The notes: generated from the sequence alone by a model not told the origin. DNA of 19,678 bases from Dehalococcoidia bacterium (GCA_007126855.1 SLAK01000347.1:1-19678), one strand, 5' to 3'. Positions 1 through 7,600 are shown, counted from the stretch's first letter. A program made the numbers and translations.

Positions 1-749
1 CACTCCGCCAGCCGGTTGATCGTCGCCGCCAGGTAACCCGCCCCGAAGCCATTATCGATGTTCACCACGCTCACCCCCGTCGCACAGCTATTCAACATCC
101 CCAGTAGCGCCGCCAACCCCCCGAACGACGCACCATAGCCCACCGACGTCGGCACCGCGATTACCGGGTTCTGCACCAGCCCGCCCACCACGCTCGGCAG
201 CGCCCCTTCCATCCCCGCCACCACCACCAGCGCATGCGCCGACCGCAGCGCCTCGATGTCGCCCGCCAGCCGGTGGATGCCCGCCACGCCGACATCGTAG
301 AACCGGTGCACCTTAGCCCCCATCAGCGACGCCGTAATCGCCGCCTCCTCCGCCACCGGAATGTCCGACGTGCCGGCGGTGAGCACCGCCACGTTGCCAA
401 TCCGCGTGCGAGGCGCAGGGTCGTGCCAGGCCACTCGCGCCGCGGTCTCCACCTGGATTTCCGGGACCGCCTCGCGCAGCGCCGCGATGTGCTCTTTCCC
501 GGCGCGCGTCACAAGCAGCAGCCCGCCGGCGTCGAAGATCTCCCGCGCGATCCGCGCCACCTGCTCCGGTGTCTTGCCCAGCGCGAGCACCACCTCCGGC
601 AGCCCGTCGCGCAATCCCCGGTGATGGTCCACTCGCGCAAATCCCAGGTCCGCGAACGGCGCCGCCTGCAGTCGGCGCAGCGCCGCCTCCACGCTGGTAT
701 CCCCGCTCGCCACGGCCGCCAGCAGTTCCCGGGCGGTTTCACTGTCCAT
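1..749 (-). CDS. larB: LarB, nickel-pincer cofactor biosynthesis (AIR carboxylase-like), 3' end cut by window
   Basis: I translated this frame by hand: it is open from ATG at 749 to the window edge (249 residues, about the full length of the family). LarB carboxylates and hydrolyses nicotinic acid adenine dinucleotide to pyridinium-3,5-biscarboxylic acid mononucleotide, the first step to the nickel-pincer cofactor of lactate racemase and related LarA enzymes. Visible family features are an N-terminal helical part containing DLGFARVDHHRGLRDGLPEV, then an AIR-carboxylase (PurE-like) domain with NVAVLTAGTSDIPVAEEA, VVVAGMEGALPSVVGGL, the phosphate-binding loop PTSVGYGASFGGL, and NSCATGVSVVNIDNGFGAGY near the end. 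There is no Shine-Dalgarno sequence before the ATG. A TACACT hexamer sits 7 bases upstream, which fits a leaderless message. larC/larE partners, if linked, would lie to the left of the window. The gene is divergent from the M23 lipoprotein across 74 bases. Confidence 0.93.
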   Translation of the reverse strand, partial: MDSETARELLAAVASGDTSVEAALRRLQAAPFADLGFARVDHHRGLRDGLPEVVLALGKTPEQVARIAREIFDAGGLLLVTRAGKEHIAALREAVPEIQVETAARVAWHDPAPRTRIGNVAVLTAGTSDIPVAEEAAITASLMGAKVHRFYDVGVAGIHRLAGDIEALRSAHALVVVAGMEGALPSVVGGLVQNPVIAVPTSVGYGASFGGLAALLGMLNSCATGVSVVNIDNGFGAGYLAATINRLAE

Positions 750-756
750 GCAGCGG

Positions 757-762
757 AGTGTA
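757..762 (-). promoter_or_regulatory. -10 element of larB, leaderless arrangement
   Basis: Reading the minus strand, TACACT lies 7 bases before the larB ATG with no ribosome-binding site between. A -35 match is poor. The call rests on the same geometry recurring at five other genes in this window. Confidence 0.45.
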
Positions 763-823
763 CCGCAGAGGATTTACGTTCCGGGCTCGACCTAACCAGT
801 ACTTCTGCGAGACCCTACTGCCG

Positions 824-1765
824 ATGGCAGTGCGGACCGGTCTTCTGTTGCTGCTCTTTACGGTTGCCTTAACCGCGTGTTCCGGCGCCAGCGCAAGCGA
901 CCCTCTCGAGATGCGCGTCAACACTCCCACCCCGACGCCCATTCCGCCAACGCCAACCCCGGTACCCGAAGAGCCCATCGAGCTCATCCTCTCCACTACG
1001 CAGGTCTATCAGGCCGGCACGGTCCTCATCTCCGTCACTGGCGATGTCCGCGCCGGTACTATCCATTTCCTGGGCCGCGAACATCCGCTCACCCGGGGCG
1101 ACCACTCCATGTATTCCTTCGTTGGCATCGATGTCGACGACCCACCTGGCTCCCACCAGGCGCGTGTCGAGTTCGAAACCCACAACGGCAGCCGCGGCAC
1201 GCTGGAAGCCACCATCGAAGTGCTCAACACCGAGTGGGACGTCGACTACCTCTACTTCGAGCCGGGCGAAGCCGATGACCTCCTGGCGCCCGGCGTCGCG
1301 CAGGAAGAAGCGGCGCTGCTGGCCGACATCTACGACCGCTACACGGCCGAAAAGCTCTGGGATGCGCAGTGGCTTGTGCCCACCGAAGGCGGCATCACCG
1401 CCCGCTTCGGGTCCCAGCGTTCCATCAACGATGGCCCGCCCGGCGGCCACCACAGCGGCACCGACATCGGCGCCCCCGAAGGCACGCCAGTTATCGCAAC
1501 CAACAGTGGCTTCGTGATTATGTCGCGCTATCTCGACGTGCGCGGCTACATGGTCATCATCGACCACGGCGGCGGCCTGCTCTCCGGCTATGCCCACCTC
1601 AGCGAGATAAATGTCTCCGAAGGCCAGCAGATCGCCGCCGGTGACCTCGTTGGCGGCGTCGGCAACACCGGCCTTTCTACCGGCCCGCACTTGCACTGGG
1701 AGATGTCCGTCCACGGCGTTCTCGTCGACCCGTGGCGCTTCGTCGACGGCAGCAATGGCTTCTGA
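824..1765 (+). CDS. M23 family peptidase lipoprotein (LytM-type peptidoglycan endopeptidase)
   Basis: A 313-residue lipoprotein predicted to be exported and lipid-anchored, cutting peptide cross-bridges of peptidoglycan. The start ATG at 824 is chosen because it gives a clean lipoprotein signal peptide: MAVRTG, a run of Leu, then the lipobox LTAC with Cys19. The frame stays open further upstream, but that stretch lies antisense to larB and is not signal-like. After Cys19 comes a Thr-Pro rich linker (about residues 34-48), then a beta-rich middle region of unknown role (about 50-150). The C-terminal M23 domain has HSGTD (His210, Asp214) and HLHWE (His289, His291), the zinc ligands and catalytic histidine of LytM-type enzymes, so it looks active. 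The nearby alr and lytic transglycosylase suggest a cell-wall theme. The next gene begins 21 bases downstream. Confidence 0.9.
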   Translation: MAVRTGLLLLLFTVALTACSGASASDPLEMRVNTPTPTPIPPTPTPVPEEPIELILSTTQVYQAGTVLISVTGDVRAGTIHFLGREHPLTRGDHSMYSFVGIDVDDPPGSHQARVEFETHNGSRGTLEATIEVLNTEWDVDYLYFEPGEADDLLAPGVAQEEAALLADIYDRYTAEKLWDAQWLVPTEGGITARFGSQRSINDGPPGGHHSGTDIGAPEGTPVIATNSGFVIMSRYLDVRGYMVIIDHGGGLLSGYAHLSEINVSEGQQIAAGDLVGGVGNTGLSTGPHLHWEMSVHGVLVDPWRFVDGSNGF

Positions 1766-1786
1766 CCGCCGGACATCGCAGAATCG

Positions 1787-2248
1787 ATGGGAGGCGTCGA
1801 CCACGCCGCTTTCCGTGATATGCAGCTATACGTGGAAATCGAAGGCGAAACCGAGCCGCCCGGGGATCCTGTCGGGGGACCCGGGCTCGTCGGCTTCGTA
1901 TCCTTCGCCGCCATGCGCGGCTTCGGCGCGCAGCACCCCATGCTCGACCTCGCCGACCACCTCTACGAAAAACACCGCGTCCGCCTCGGGCCGCTCACAA
2001 CCTTCTACGAAGGCCACGTCGAGGACGCCGAGGACGAGGAGAAACTCAACATGACCTGGCAACCAGCAGCCGAGCTCCAGGAATCCGTCGACCAGGCCAT
2101 CGAAGCCCTCGATTCCGCCGGCGAATGCCGCGATCTGCTCCAGCGTGCACAGGCGGAATCGCTTCCCGCCGACCTGCGCGCCCTGCGTGAACACATCCAG
2201 AAGGCAGCCGCCGCCGGCAAACGCGTGCGGCTGAGCTACGCCCTGTGA
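1787..2248 (+). CDS. Hypothetical protein, coupled to a downstream methyltransferase
   Basis: A 153-residue acidic, soluble protein that I do not recognise; no signal peptide or membrane segment is visible. The N-terminal half has a short region rich in Gly and Pro (GDPVGGPGLVGFVSFAAMRG), followed by a charged stretch. The C-terminal third (about residues 90-145) is Glu/Ala/Leu-rich and probably helical. Codon use matches the neighbours and the stop overlaps the ATG of the methyltransferase by one base (TGATG), which argues it is a real, co-translated gene. The start is uncertain: ATG 1787 is the longest, while ATG 1820 (MQLYVEIEGE) is an alternative with a GGGAGG about 25 bases upstream. It follows the M23 gene after 21 bases, so all three may form one operon. 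Confidence 0.7.
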   Translation: MGGVDHAAFRDMQLYVEIEGETEPPGDPVGGPGLVGFVSFAAMRGFGAQHPMLDLADHLYEKHRVRLGPLTTFYEGHVEDAEDEEKLNMTWQPAAELQESVDQAIEALDSAGECRDLLQRAQAESLPADLRALREHIQKAAAAGKRVRLSYAL

Positions 2249-2910
2249 TGCGCCGGCGCCGCTCCGCGCGGCAGGCACGCGAACGCTGGGCGCTTGGCCC
2301 TACCCGCTGGCTTGCCGGCCTGACCGACAGCCAGACGGCATGGGCCGCCCGCTACCCCCGTATCGACCGTATCATCGAGCTGCTCGAACTCGGCCCCGGC
2401 AAGCGCTACCTGGACATCGGCTGCGGCACCGGAGGCTTCGCAGAAATGCTCGCCACCCGCGCAGGCATGGACGACTTCCCGGTCTGCGCCGGGCTGGCGC
2501 CCGAACCCGGCACGGGCCTCATTGCCTGGCCCGAACAACTCCCCTTCGCCGACAACGCCTTCGATTGCGTTACCAGCTTCCACTTCCTCCGCCGCTTCGA
2601 CGATGACGTCTACCGTGCCTTCGCCGAGGAGCTCTCCCGCGTCCTCGCTCCTGGCGGCGTCGCCATCCTGGCCGACTACGCCCCCGTCGGCGGCGAATGG
2701 CTCAATCGGCTGCATCGCGGCCTGCTGCGCTTCGATACCGCCGCGCCCGATCTTCGCGGATGGGGCCGCATCTCCTTGCTGCTCACGCACTGCGGCTTCG
2801 GCGCGGTAAACCTGGTCACGCTGGGCCCCGGGATCCTGCCGCCTATTCCGCGCGTCGCCATCGTCCTGCGCCACGTCCCCGAGCCGGCCGCCGTTCCGTC
2901 CTATCAGTAG
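2248..2910 (+). CDS. Class I SAM-dependent methyltransferase
   Basis: A 220-residue protein with the Rossmann methyltransferase core. Motif I, YLDIGCGTGG (about residues 54-63), binds S-adenosylmethionine. A later acidic/aromatic strand with FADNAFDCVTSFHFLRRF matches the post-motif region of Methyltransf_11-type enzymes, and LAPGGVAILADY is the usual strand after motif III. The N-terminus is Arg-rich. The substrate cannot be inferred. ATG 2248 overlaps the stop of the upstream gene; GTG 2245 directly before it is also possible. The gene converges on alr with about 105 bases between the stops, where I see no convincing terminator. Confidence 0.85.
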   Translation: MRRRRSARQARERWALGPTRWLAGLTDSQTAWAARYPRIDRIIELLELGPGKRYLDIGCGTGGFAEMLATRAGMDDFPVCAGLAPEPGTGLIAWPEQLPFADNAFDCVTSFHFLRRFDDDVYRAFAEELSRVLAPGGVAILADYAPVGGEWLNRLHRGLLRFDTAAPDLRGWGRISLLLTHCGFGAVNLVTLGPGILPPIPRVAIVLRHVPEPAAVPSYQ

Positions 2911-3015
2911 CCCGCCCAATTCAATCAAAGGTCGAAAGGCGCATCTGGCAAGCCGGCTACCACGGGAAACTCCTCGTCGAGCGGTTTCAACTCCCCGAGC
3001 ACGGCGAGCAGCTCG

Positions 3016-4209
3016 CTACCCCGCGCTGCCACCCTCCAGCGTCACCACCGTGTCCCCTGAACGGTAGACCCGCGGGATGCGCGGCAGCAGTGCCGCCACC
3101 ACCTCCCACGAAATCGTCCCGCACAGCTCCGCGACGGAATCAGCCGTGATCTGCTCACTGCCCTGCTGGCCCAGCAGCACCACCTCGTCCCCTTCTTGCG
3201 GCCGTCGCGCGAGCGCGCTCAGGTCCACCAAGAACTGGTCCATGCACACCCGGCCCACCATCGGGCACCGCTGGCCATCGACCAGCACCTCGCCCACATT
3301 CCCCAGCGAGCGCCGCCAGCCGTCGCCATAGCCCACCGGCACCAGCCCGGCAACCGAGTCGCGCGGCGCACGCCAGGTTAGGCCGTAGCTTACACCCTCG
3401 CCTTCGCGCAGCTCGAAAACGCGCGCAAGCCGCGCTTTCAGCGATAGCGCCGGCCGCAGGCCCGGGTCCGGTGTGTTCGGCGGGCAGATGCCGTAGAGCG
3501 AAATGCCTGCGCGCACGCCGTCAAAGTGCAGGGCCGGCCTCCGGAACGCCGTCGCCGAGTTCGCCGCGTGCGCATAGGGGATCCAGTCCAGCCGCTCCCG
3601 CACCGCGCGGAAGCGTTCAAGCTGCTCCACTGAAAATCCGTCGTCTTCTTCGTCGGCATTCGCCATGTGCGTCCAGATGCCTTCGACGCGGAGGCCGGGC
3701 AGCCTGCGGCAATACTCGGCAAGCTCCACCACTTCCTCGTCACCGTTGCCGAAGCGGTGCAGGCCCGTGTCCACCTTCAGGTGCACCATTGCTTTCCTGC
3801 CCGCAGCCTGCGCCGCGGCCGAAAACGCGTCCGCCAGATGCTTGCTGTGAATAGTGCACGTTATGTCGTATGAAACGCACGACGCGGCATCGCCCGGGAA
3901 AGCGTGGCCCATCACGATGATCGGGCTCTGGACGCCCGCCGCACGCAACGCGACTGCCTCCGAAACCCACGCCACGCCCAGCCGCTCAACCCCCTGGCTT
4001 TCGAGCCATCGCGCAAGCGGGACCGCGCCGTGACCATAGGCATTGGCCTTGATCACCGCAATCACTTCCGTGGACGGCTGCAAAACGCTCCGGATGGCGG
4101 CCACATTCGCAGCCATCGCCTCCAGGTCGACTTCGACCCAGGCGTTGAGGTCCGCCGTCGCCGCCGCGTAGGCGCTCAATGACGGGGCGTCCGCTTGTGA
4201 TTGTGCCAC
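3016..4209 (-). CDS. alr: Alanine racemase
   Basis: PLP-dependent fold-type III racemase that converts L-alanine to D-alanine for peptidoglycan. The 397-residue product carries the PLP lysine in VIKANAYGHG (Lys54), KVDTGLHRFG, HAANSAT, GVRAGISLYG, the second catalytic base in SYGLTW (Tyr275), PVGYGDGW and VCMDQ (Met323). All expected active-site motifs are present and the length is normal. The start is GTG 4209: it is preceded by AAGGAG about 10 bases upstream and places the conserved LNAWVEVDL segment near residue 21. The open frame continues about 1.1 kb upstream, but only antisense to the transglycosylase gene, so that extension is rejected. It is divergent from the transglycosylase lipoprotein across 72 bases, a shared promoter region for two cell-wall genes. 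Confidence 0.96.
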   Translation of the reverse strand: MAQSQADAPSLSAYAAATADLNAWVEVDLEAMAANVAAIRSVLQPSTEVIAVIKANAYGHGAVPLARWLESQGVERLGVAWVSEAVALRAAGVQSPIIVMGHAFPGDAASCVSYDITCTIHSKHLADAFSAAAQAAGRKAMVHLKVDTGLHRFGNGDEEVVELAEYCRRLPGLRVEGIWTHMANADEEDDGFSVEQLERFRAVRERLDWIPYAHAANSATAFRRPALHFDGVRAGISLYGICPPNTPDPGLRPALSLKARLARVFELREGEGVSYGLTWRAPRDSVAGLVPVGYGDGWRRSLGNVGEVLVDGQRCPMVGRVCMDQFLVDLSALARRPQEGDEVVLLGQQGSEQITADSVAELCGTISWEVVAALLPRIPRVYRSGDTVVTLEGGSAG

Positions 4210-4245
4210 CGGCGAACCGCTCCTTTTCCCATCGTTGCTCGGGCT

Positions 4246-4274
4246 TTGACGGCCCTGAATGCCAAGCCTAGCAT
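4246..4274 (+). promoter_or_regulatory. Sigma70-type promoter of the transglycosylase gene (leaderless)
   Basis: TTGACG at 4246-4251, a 17-base spacer, and TAGCAT at 4269-4274. The GTG start at 4282 follows after 7 bases, where transcription would begin, so the mRNA would have no 5' leader. This is the best-formed promoter in the window. Confidence 0.7.
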
Positions 4275-4281
4275 CGAACCG

Positions 4282-6489
4282 GTGAAGGCGAGATACAACC
4301 TCCCGGTTATTGGACTCGCCTTGGTCGTGCTTCTGTCCGCCTGCGGCTCGAACAACGGCGATGAAACGCCAGTGCCAACACCGGAACCGACCGCCGTGGA
4401 AGAGGAGGCGCGAAGTCCCCTGCCCACGCCTGCGCCAATCGTCGGTCTCGATGGCGCCCAGCAGGCTCTCCGCGATGGCCGCTTCGAGGCAGCCGCAGCC
4501 GCATTCGAAGCCTTCGCAGATGAAGGTGGCGGGCAAGAGGAACAGGCCAGCGCCTACCTGGGAGCCGGCGTGGCCTGGCACGAAGCCGGCGAACCCGAAC
4601 GCTCCATCCAGGCCTTGCGCCGCGCCCACGATGCCGCCCCGGCTGACTCCCAGCTTCGCCGCCGCTCCGGCTACCTCCTGGCGACCCGCCTCCGCGAAGC
4701 CGGCGCCAGCGAGCAGGCTGCCAACGTCCTCCAGCCCCTGTACGCGCAACCGCACGACGACGTGCTCCAGCCCTATATCGACGCCGCCTTTGCCAGCGCC
4801 GCGGCCCAAAGCGGCCATCGCCATATCGCGGAAGACGCCTGGGACCGTGCCCTCGCCGCGCCGGACATCCCGCGCAGCCTCGAAACCTCGATCCTGCGCG
4901 AACGCGCCCAGTCCGCCCTCAGGCAAGGCGATCGGTCCGCGGCCGGGCGCTGGATGTCGCAACTCGCAGGCGCGGTCACGACCACCGCCGACCGATTCCT
5001 CCTTGCCCAGATTGCGATCGCACTTGACAACGAAGGGCTCTGGGCAGACCAGCTCCGCCAGGTCATCGAAGACTCCCCGGGCACCGCGGATTCGCTCCGC
5101 GCGATCGAGCTCCTCGAGAAGCACCGGGTGGATGTCGATGGCGGCCTGGTGGGCTTCGCGCTGTACCGTGCGCGCCAGTACGGCGATGCCCGGGAGGTTC
5201 TCTACGAGGCGCTCGACGAACCGGGCATCACCCCTGAGGACCGCACCTTCCGAACCTACTACCTGGCCGCTTCCTACGACGACGACGGTATGCATGCCGA
5301 GGCCATCCCACTCTATGACGAGGCCGCTGAGCACGCACCGTGGTCACCATTCGCCCATCGTGCGAAGTACTGGGCTGCACGAGCGGCCGAGCTCATGGAC
5401 GACAACGGAGAGGCCGCGCGCCGCCACCGCGAGCTCGCGCTCAACGGCCCCCATGGCGAATTCACCGGAGAATCGACCTTCCGCGCCGGCTTCCTGCTGC
5501 TGGAGGAAGGAGACCCCGCCGGCGCCGTCGAAACGTGGGAGGTGCTCGACCTGGGCGACGATGGCCGTGCGCTCTACTGGAAGGGCCGCGCGCAGGAAGA
5601 GCTGGGCAATACCCCCCAGGCGGAGACGGCCTACCGCGAGGCGCAGGGTCGCGATCCGCTGTCCTTCCATGGCATGGAGGCGGCGCGCAGGCTCGGGGAC
5701 CCTGTGGACGACGATGTGACGTTCGAACCGCTTGAACCGCCGGGCGAACCCGACTGGGACGAAATCGCCGCCTGGCTAACCGGGGTCGAAGATGCCACCG
5801 CGCCTCTACCCCTCGAATCGGCGGCAAACGAGCTGGCAAGCATGGGCATCCGGTCCCACGCGCGGGAGATTATCCGGGAAGCCGAGGCCGAACCGCTGGC
5901 CAGGTTGCGCGCCGCCTGGGAACTGCAGTTGACGGATTTGGTGGCGCGCGAAGCGACGCGGATCATCAACGACAGCGGGCTCGCGACCGCCAATGCTCCG
6001 CGGTCTCTCCTGCAACTCGCATATCCCGTAGATTATGTCGTGTTGCTGAATGAGCTGGGCGCCAGGTACGACGTCGATCCGCTCTTTCTCGCCTCGATCA
6101 TCCGCGTCGAGAGCTTCTGGGAGCGTGAGGCGGTCTCCATCGCGGGCGCCCGTGGCCTCACCCAGGTCATGCCCGCCACCGGCGAAGACATCGCGGTTCA
6201 CCTCGGCGCCGATGGCTGGACCGTGGACGACCTCTTCCGTCCCGTCGTGAGCCTGGAATTTGGCGCCTTTTACATCGCGCGGCAGCTCGATAGCTTCGGC
6301 AATCCCTACCATGCGCTGGCCGCGTACAACGGCGGTGCCGGCAACGCCATTCACTGGGCCGAGGCTGCCGCCGGGGGATCGCCCGCGGACTTCGTGGAGC
6401 ACGTCACCTTCAACGAGACGCAGCGCTACGTCCGCTATGTCATGAGCGCATACGCGCATTACCGGCATGCGTATCGCGGAGAGCGCTAA
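4282..6489 (+). CDS. TPR-containing lytic transglycosylase lipoprotein (Slt70-like)
   Basis: A 735-residue lipid-anchored murein transglycosylase, cleaving the MurNAc-GlcNAc bond with 1,6-anhydro product formation. GTG 4282 starts a lipoprotein signal (KARYNLP, hydrophobic run, lipobox LSAC), followed by a Thr-Pro/Glu linker. The long middle part (about residues 55-540) is a helical array with tetratricopeptide-like repeats, such as YLGAGVAWHEAGEPERSIQA and YWKGRAQEELGNTPQAETAY, as in the U-shaped superhelix of Slt70. The C-terminal SLT domain has the catalytic glutamate in IIRVESFW (Glu610), GARGLTQVMPATG, and AAYNGGAGNA. The product is thus an intact, probably active enzyme. The promoter is leaderless, divergent from alr. 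rpmH follows after 61 bases with its own putative promoter. Confidence 0.93.
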   Translation: MKARYNLPVIGLALVVLLSACGSNNGDETPVPTPEPTAVEEEARSPLPTPAPIVGLDGAQQALRDGRFEAAAAAFEAFADEGGGQEEQASAYLGAGVAWHEAGEPERSIQALRRAHDAAPADSQLRRRSGYLLATRLREAGASEQAANVLQPLYAQPHDDVLQPYIDAAFASAAAQSGHRHIAEDAWDRALAAPDIPRSLETSILRERAQSALRQGDRSAAGRWMSQLAGAVTTTADRFLLAQIAIALDNEGLWADQLRQVIEDSPGTADSLRAIELLEKHRVDVDGGLVGFALYRARQYGDAREVLYEALDEPGITPEDRTFRTYYLAASYDDDGMHAEAIPLYDEAAEHAPWSPFAHRAKYWAARAAELMDDNGEAARRHRELALNGPHGEFTGESTFRAGFLLLEEGDPAGAVETWEVLDLGDDGRALYWKGRAQEELGNTPQAETAYREAQGRDPLSFHGMEAARRLGDPVDDDVTFEPLEPPGEPDWDEIAAWLTGVEDATAPLPLESAANELASMGIRSHAREIIREAEAEPLARLRAAWELQLTDLVAREATRIINDSGLATANAPRSLLQLAYPVDYVVLLNELGARYDVDPLFLASIIRVESFWEREAVSIAGARGLTQVMPATGEDIAVHLGADGWTVDDLFRPVVSLEFGAFYIARQLDSFGNPYHALAAYNGGAGNAIHWAEAAAGGSPADFVEHVTFNETQRYVRYVMSAYAHYRHAYRGER

Positions 6490-6491
6490 GT

Positions 6492-6521
6492 TTGCCGTAA
6501 TCCGCGCTACACTGGTAGCGT
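6492..6521 (+). promoter_or_regulatory. rpmH: Possible promoter for rpmH-rnpA-yidD
   Basis: TTGCCG at 6492-6497 and TAGCGT at 6516-6521 with an 18-base spacer, just after the transglycosylase stop. The hexamers resemble the other promoters here but match the consensus only in part; TACACT at 6508-6513 is an alternative -10. Confidence 0.35.
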
Positions 6522-6550
6522 GGTGCTTCGGATAGAACGAGGGAGTCTCC

Positions 6551-6694
6551 ATGTCTACGAAGAGGACTTACCAGCCGCACCGGCGGAAGCGTGCCCGCAA
6601 GCATGGGTTTCGCCATCGGATGGCGACGCGCGCGGGTCGCGCGATCCTGAAGGTGCGCCGCCTCCGTGCGCGCAAACAGTTAACGCGCGTCTAA
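6551..6694 (+). CDS. rpmH: Large-subunit ribosomal protein L34
   Basis: A 47-residue, strongly basic protein read directly from the sequence: it starts MSTKRTYQPHRRKRARKHGF and continues with RMATRAGRAILKVRRLRARK, the standard L34 pattern. It is a late-assembling 50S protein bound to 23S rRNA. A good Shine-Dalgarno (GGGAG) lies 5-6 bases before the ATG, so unlike several neighbours it has a leader. rnpA begins 11 bases downstream, the near-universal rpmH-rnpA pairing. A longer frame covering this stretch on the same strand is only the out-of-frame upstream extension of rnpA. Confidence 0.97.
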   Translation: MSTKRTYQPHRRKRARKHGFRHRMATRAGRAILKVRRLRARKQLTRV

Positions 6695-6705
6695 CGAGTG
6701 TAGCC

Positions 6706-7056
6706 GTGCAGCGCTCCAGGCGACTGCGCAAAGGTCGAGAATTCGACACTGTTTACAGGGAAGGGACCGTGATGCGCGGTCCCTTTTTCGTGCTGCGACA
6801 CCATCCCAATAGTCTGGACCATCCGCGCTGGGGTTTTGCGGTCGGGAAGCGCCTTCTGAAGCGCGCGACGGCGCGGAATCGTGTGCGAAGGCGTTTGCGT
6901 GAGGCTGCGCGCCTCTCCGGGATAACGGGTAGCCATGACATCATTCTGACTGCCCGCGAGCCCGCGGTCCGGGCGTCGTTCGGGGATGTGGTGAGGTCGC
7001 TCCGGAAGTTGGCGCGCCGCGCAGGGATTCCGGCCGGGGAGAGGCCCGAGGCATGA
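6706..7056 (+). CDS. rnpA: Ribonuclease P protein component
   Basis: The 116-residue protein subunit of RNase P, which assists the catalytic RNA in trimming the 5' leader of pre-tRNAs. The basic fold is clear: RLRKGREFDTVYREG at the N-terminus, FAVGKRLLKRATARNRVRRR with the RNR signature (about residues 58-67), then REAARL and a C-terminal strand with DIILTAREPA. The start is GTG 6706, which puts the conserved RLRKGREF at the expected distance. The upstream open frame overlaps rpmH and is not protein-like. There is no strong Shine-Dalgarno; translation is probably coupled to rpmH. Its last codons overlap the ATG of yidD (ATGA). Confidence 0.95.
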   Translation: MQRSRRLRKGREFDTVYREGTVMRGPFFVLRHHPNSLDHPRWGFAVGKRLLKRATARNRVRRRLREAARLSGITGSHDIILTAREPAVRASFGDVVRSLRKLARRAGIPAGERPEA

Positions 7057-7304
7057 AGTATCCCATCTTGTGGCTGGTGCGGCTGTACCAGGTCACGCTA
7101 TCCGGGCTGATGCCTAACGTGTGCCGGTATCAGCCGACGTGTTCGCAGTACATGTACGAGGCAGTGGGCCGGTTCGGGGCGGTGCGAGGCGGTTGGCTTG
7201 GCCTGCGGCGGCTTGGCCGGTGCAATCCGTGGGGCGGCATGGGCTACGACCCCGTGCCGGAACGTGTTTCACGTGAAACGGAGAGCGAGCGGGACCGCGA
7301 CTAA
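7053..7304 (+). CDS. yidD: Membrane protein insertion efficiency factor YidD
   Basis: An 83-residue, probably membrane-associated protein that helps YidC-dependent membrane insertion. It begins MKYPILWLVRLYQVTLSGLM, an amphipathic N-terminal helix, followed by the three-cysteine signature CRYQPTCSQY and GRCNPWGGMGYDPVP, both typical of the family. It overlaps rnpA by 4 bases. The C-terminal extension reads PVPERVSRETESERDRD: the VSRET codons are a parS palindrome, so the gene end has been taken over by, or extended into, a ParB-binding site. YidC itself lies 1.4 kb downstream, with the parS block and a lipoprotein gene between. Confidence 0.95.
   Translation: MKYPILWLVRLYQVTLSGLMPNVCRYQPTCSQYMYEAVGRFGAVRGGWLGLRRLGRCNPWGGMGYDPVPERVSRETESERDRD
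7265..7280. promoter_or_regulatory. parS site 1 (inside yidD)
   Basis: TGTTTCACGTGAAACG, matching 15 of 16 bases of the bacterial parS consensus TGTTNCACGTGAAACA. It lies in frame within the last codons of yidD. Confidence 0.93.
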
Positions 7305-7311
7305 GAGCAGA

Positions 7312-7327
7312 CGTTTCACGTGAAACG
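7312..7327. promoter_or_regulatory. parS site 2
   Basis: CGTTTCACGTGAAACG, a perfect 16-base palindrome with the invariant GTTTCACGTGAAAC core; only the two outer bases differ from the consensus TGTTNCACGTGAAACA. Confidence 0.9.
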
Positions 7328-7382
7328 CCCGGCGAGAAGCGCGCCGACGGTGACTGGAAGGTGCAGTTTCGAGCCCGGGCGT

Positions 7383-7398
7383 TGTTTCACGTGAAACT
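7383..7398. promoter_or_regulatory. parS site 3
   Basis: TGTTTCACGTGAAACT, with one outer base different from the parS consensus. Confidence 0.92.
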
Positions 7399-7440
7399 GC
7401 CGGGCCGAAGGATGATGTTGAGGCGGCCACCCGCGGCTGC

Positions 7441-7456
7441 TGTTCCACGTGAAACA
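7441..7456. promoter_or_regulatory. parS site 4 (exact consensus)
   Basis: TGTTCCACGTGAAACA, an exact match to the 16-mer parS described in Bacillus subtilis. It is the strongest site of the cluster and the only one with C at position 5. Confidence 0.95.
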
Positions 7457-7493
7457 CACGGACCGCAACGGCATGCTTTGCCCGCACAGGGCT

Positions 7494-7509
7494 GGTTTCA
7501 CGTGAAACG
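7494..7509. promoter_or_regulatory. parS site 5
   Basis: GGTTTCACGTGAAACG, which keeps the GTTTCACGTGAAAC core; the outer bases differ from the consensus. Confidence 0.88.
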
Positions 7510-7594
7510 AGCCCTGTGCACTGGCCACCGAGGCGCGAGAACAGGTGCGCCCCCGCCACTTCGCGCCCCTGCGCCCTATAACGCAAGACCCTGC

Positions 7595-7600
7595 TAGCAT
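7595..7600 (+). promoter_or_regulatory. -10 element of the beta-propeller lipoprotein gene (leaderless)
   Basis: TAGCAT is identical to the -10 of the transglycosylase gene and ends 6 bases before the GTG start at 7607. No clear -35 is seen. The promoter would be 86 bases from parS site 5, so ParB spreading could affect it. Confidence 0.45.

Noticed and set aside
234..872. Plus-strand open frame of 212 residues at the left end
   Set aside because: Antisense to larB; Arg/His-rich composition and no family motifs.
869..1804. Minus-strand open frame of 311 residues
   Set aside because: Shadow of the M23 gene, which has catalytic motifs and a signal peptide; the minus-strand product shows none.
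4210..5334. Upstream extension of the alr frame by 375 residues
   Set aside because: Lies antisense to the transglycosylase gene, is Gly/Val/Glu-rich shadow sequence, and alr is complete from GTG 4209 with a Shine-Dalgarno.
4310..5719. Plus-strand frame of 469 residues within the transglycosylase gene
   Set aside because: Ser/Pro/Arg low-complexity translation of a GC-rich gene in the wrong frame.
6520..6705. Longer start for rnpA beginning at 6520
   Set aside because: Would overlap all of rpmH and add 62 residues without family similarity.
7316..7600. Small open frames in the parS region on both strands
   Set aside because: They repeat parS-derived residues (FHVK, VSRET), lack ribosome-binding sites, and are explained by the palindromes.
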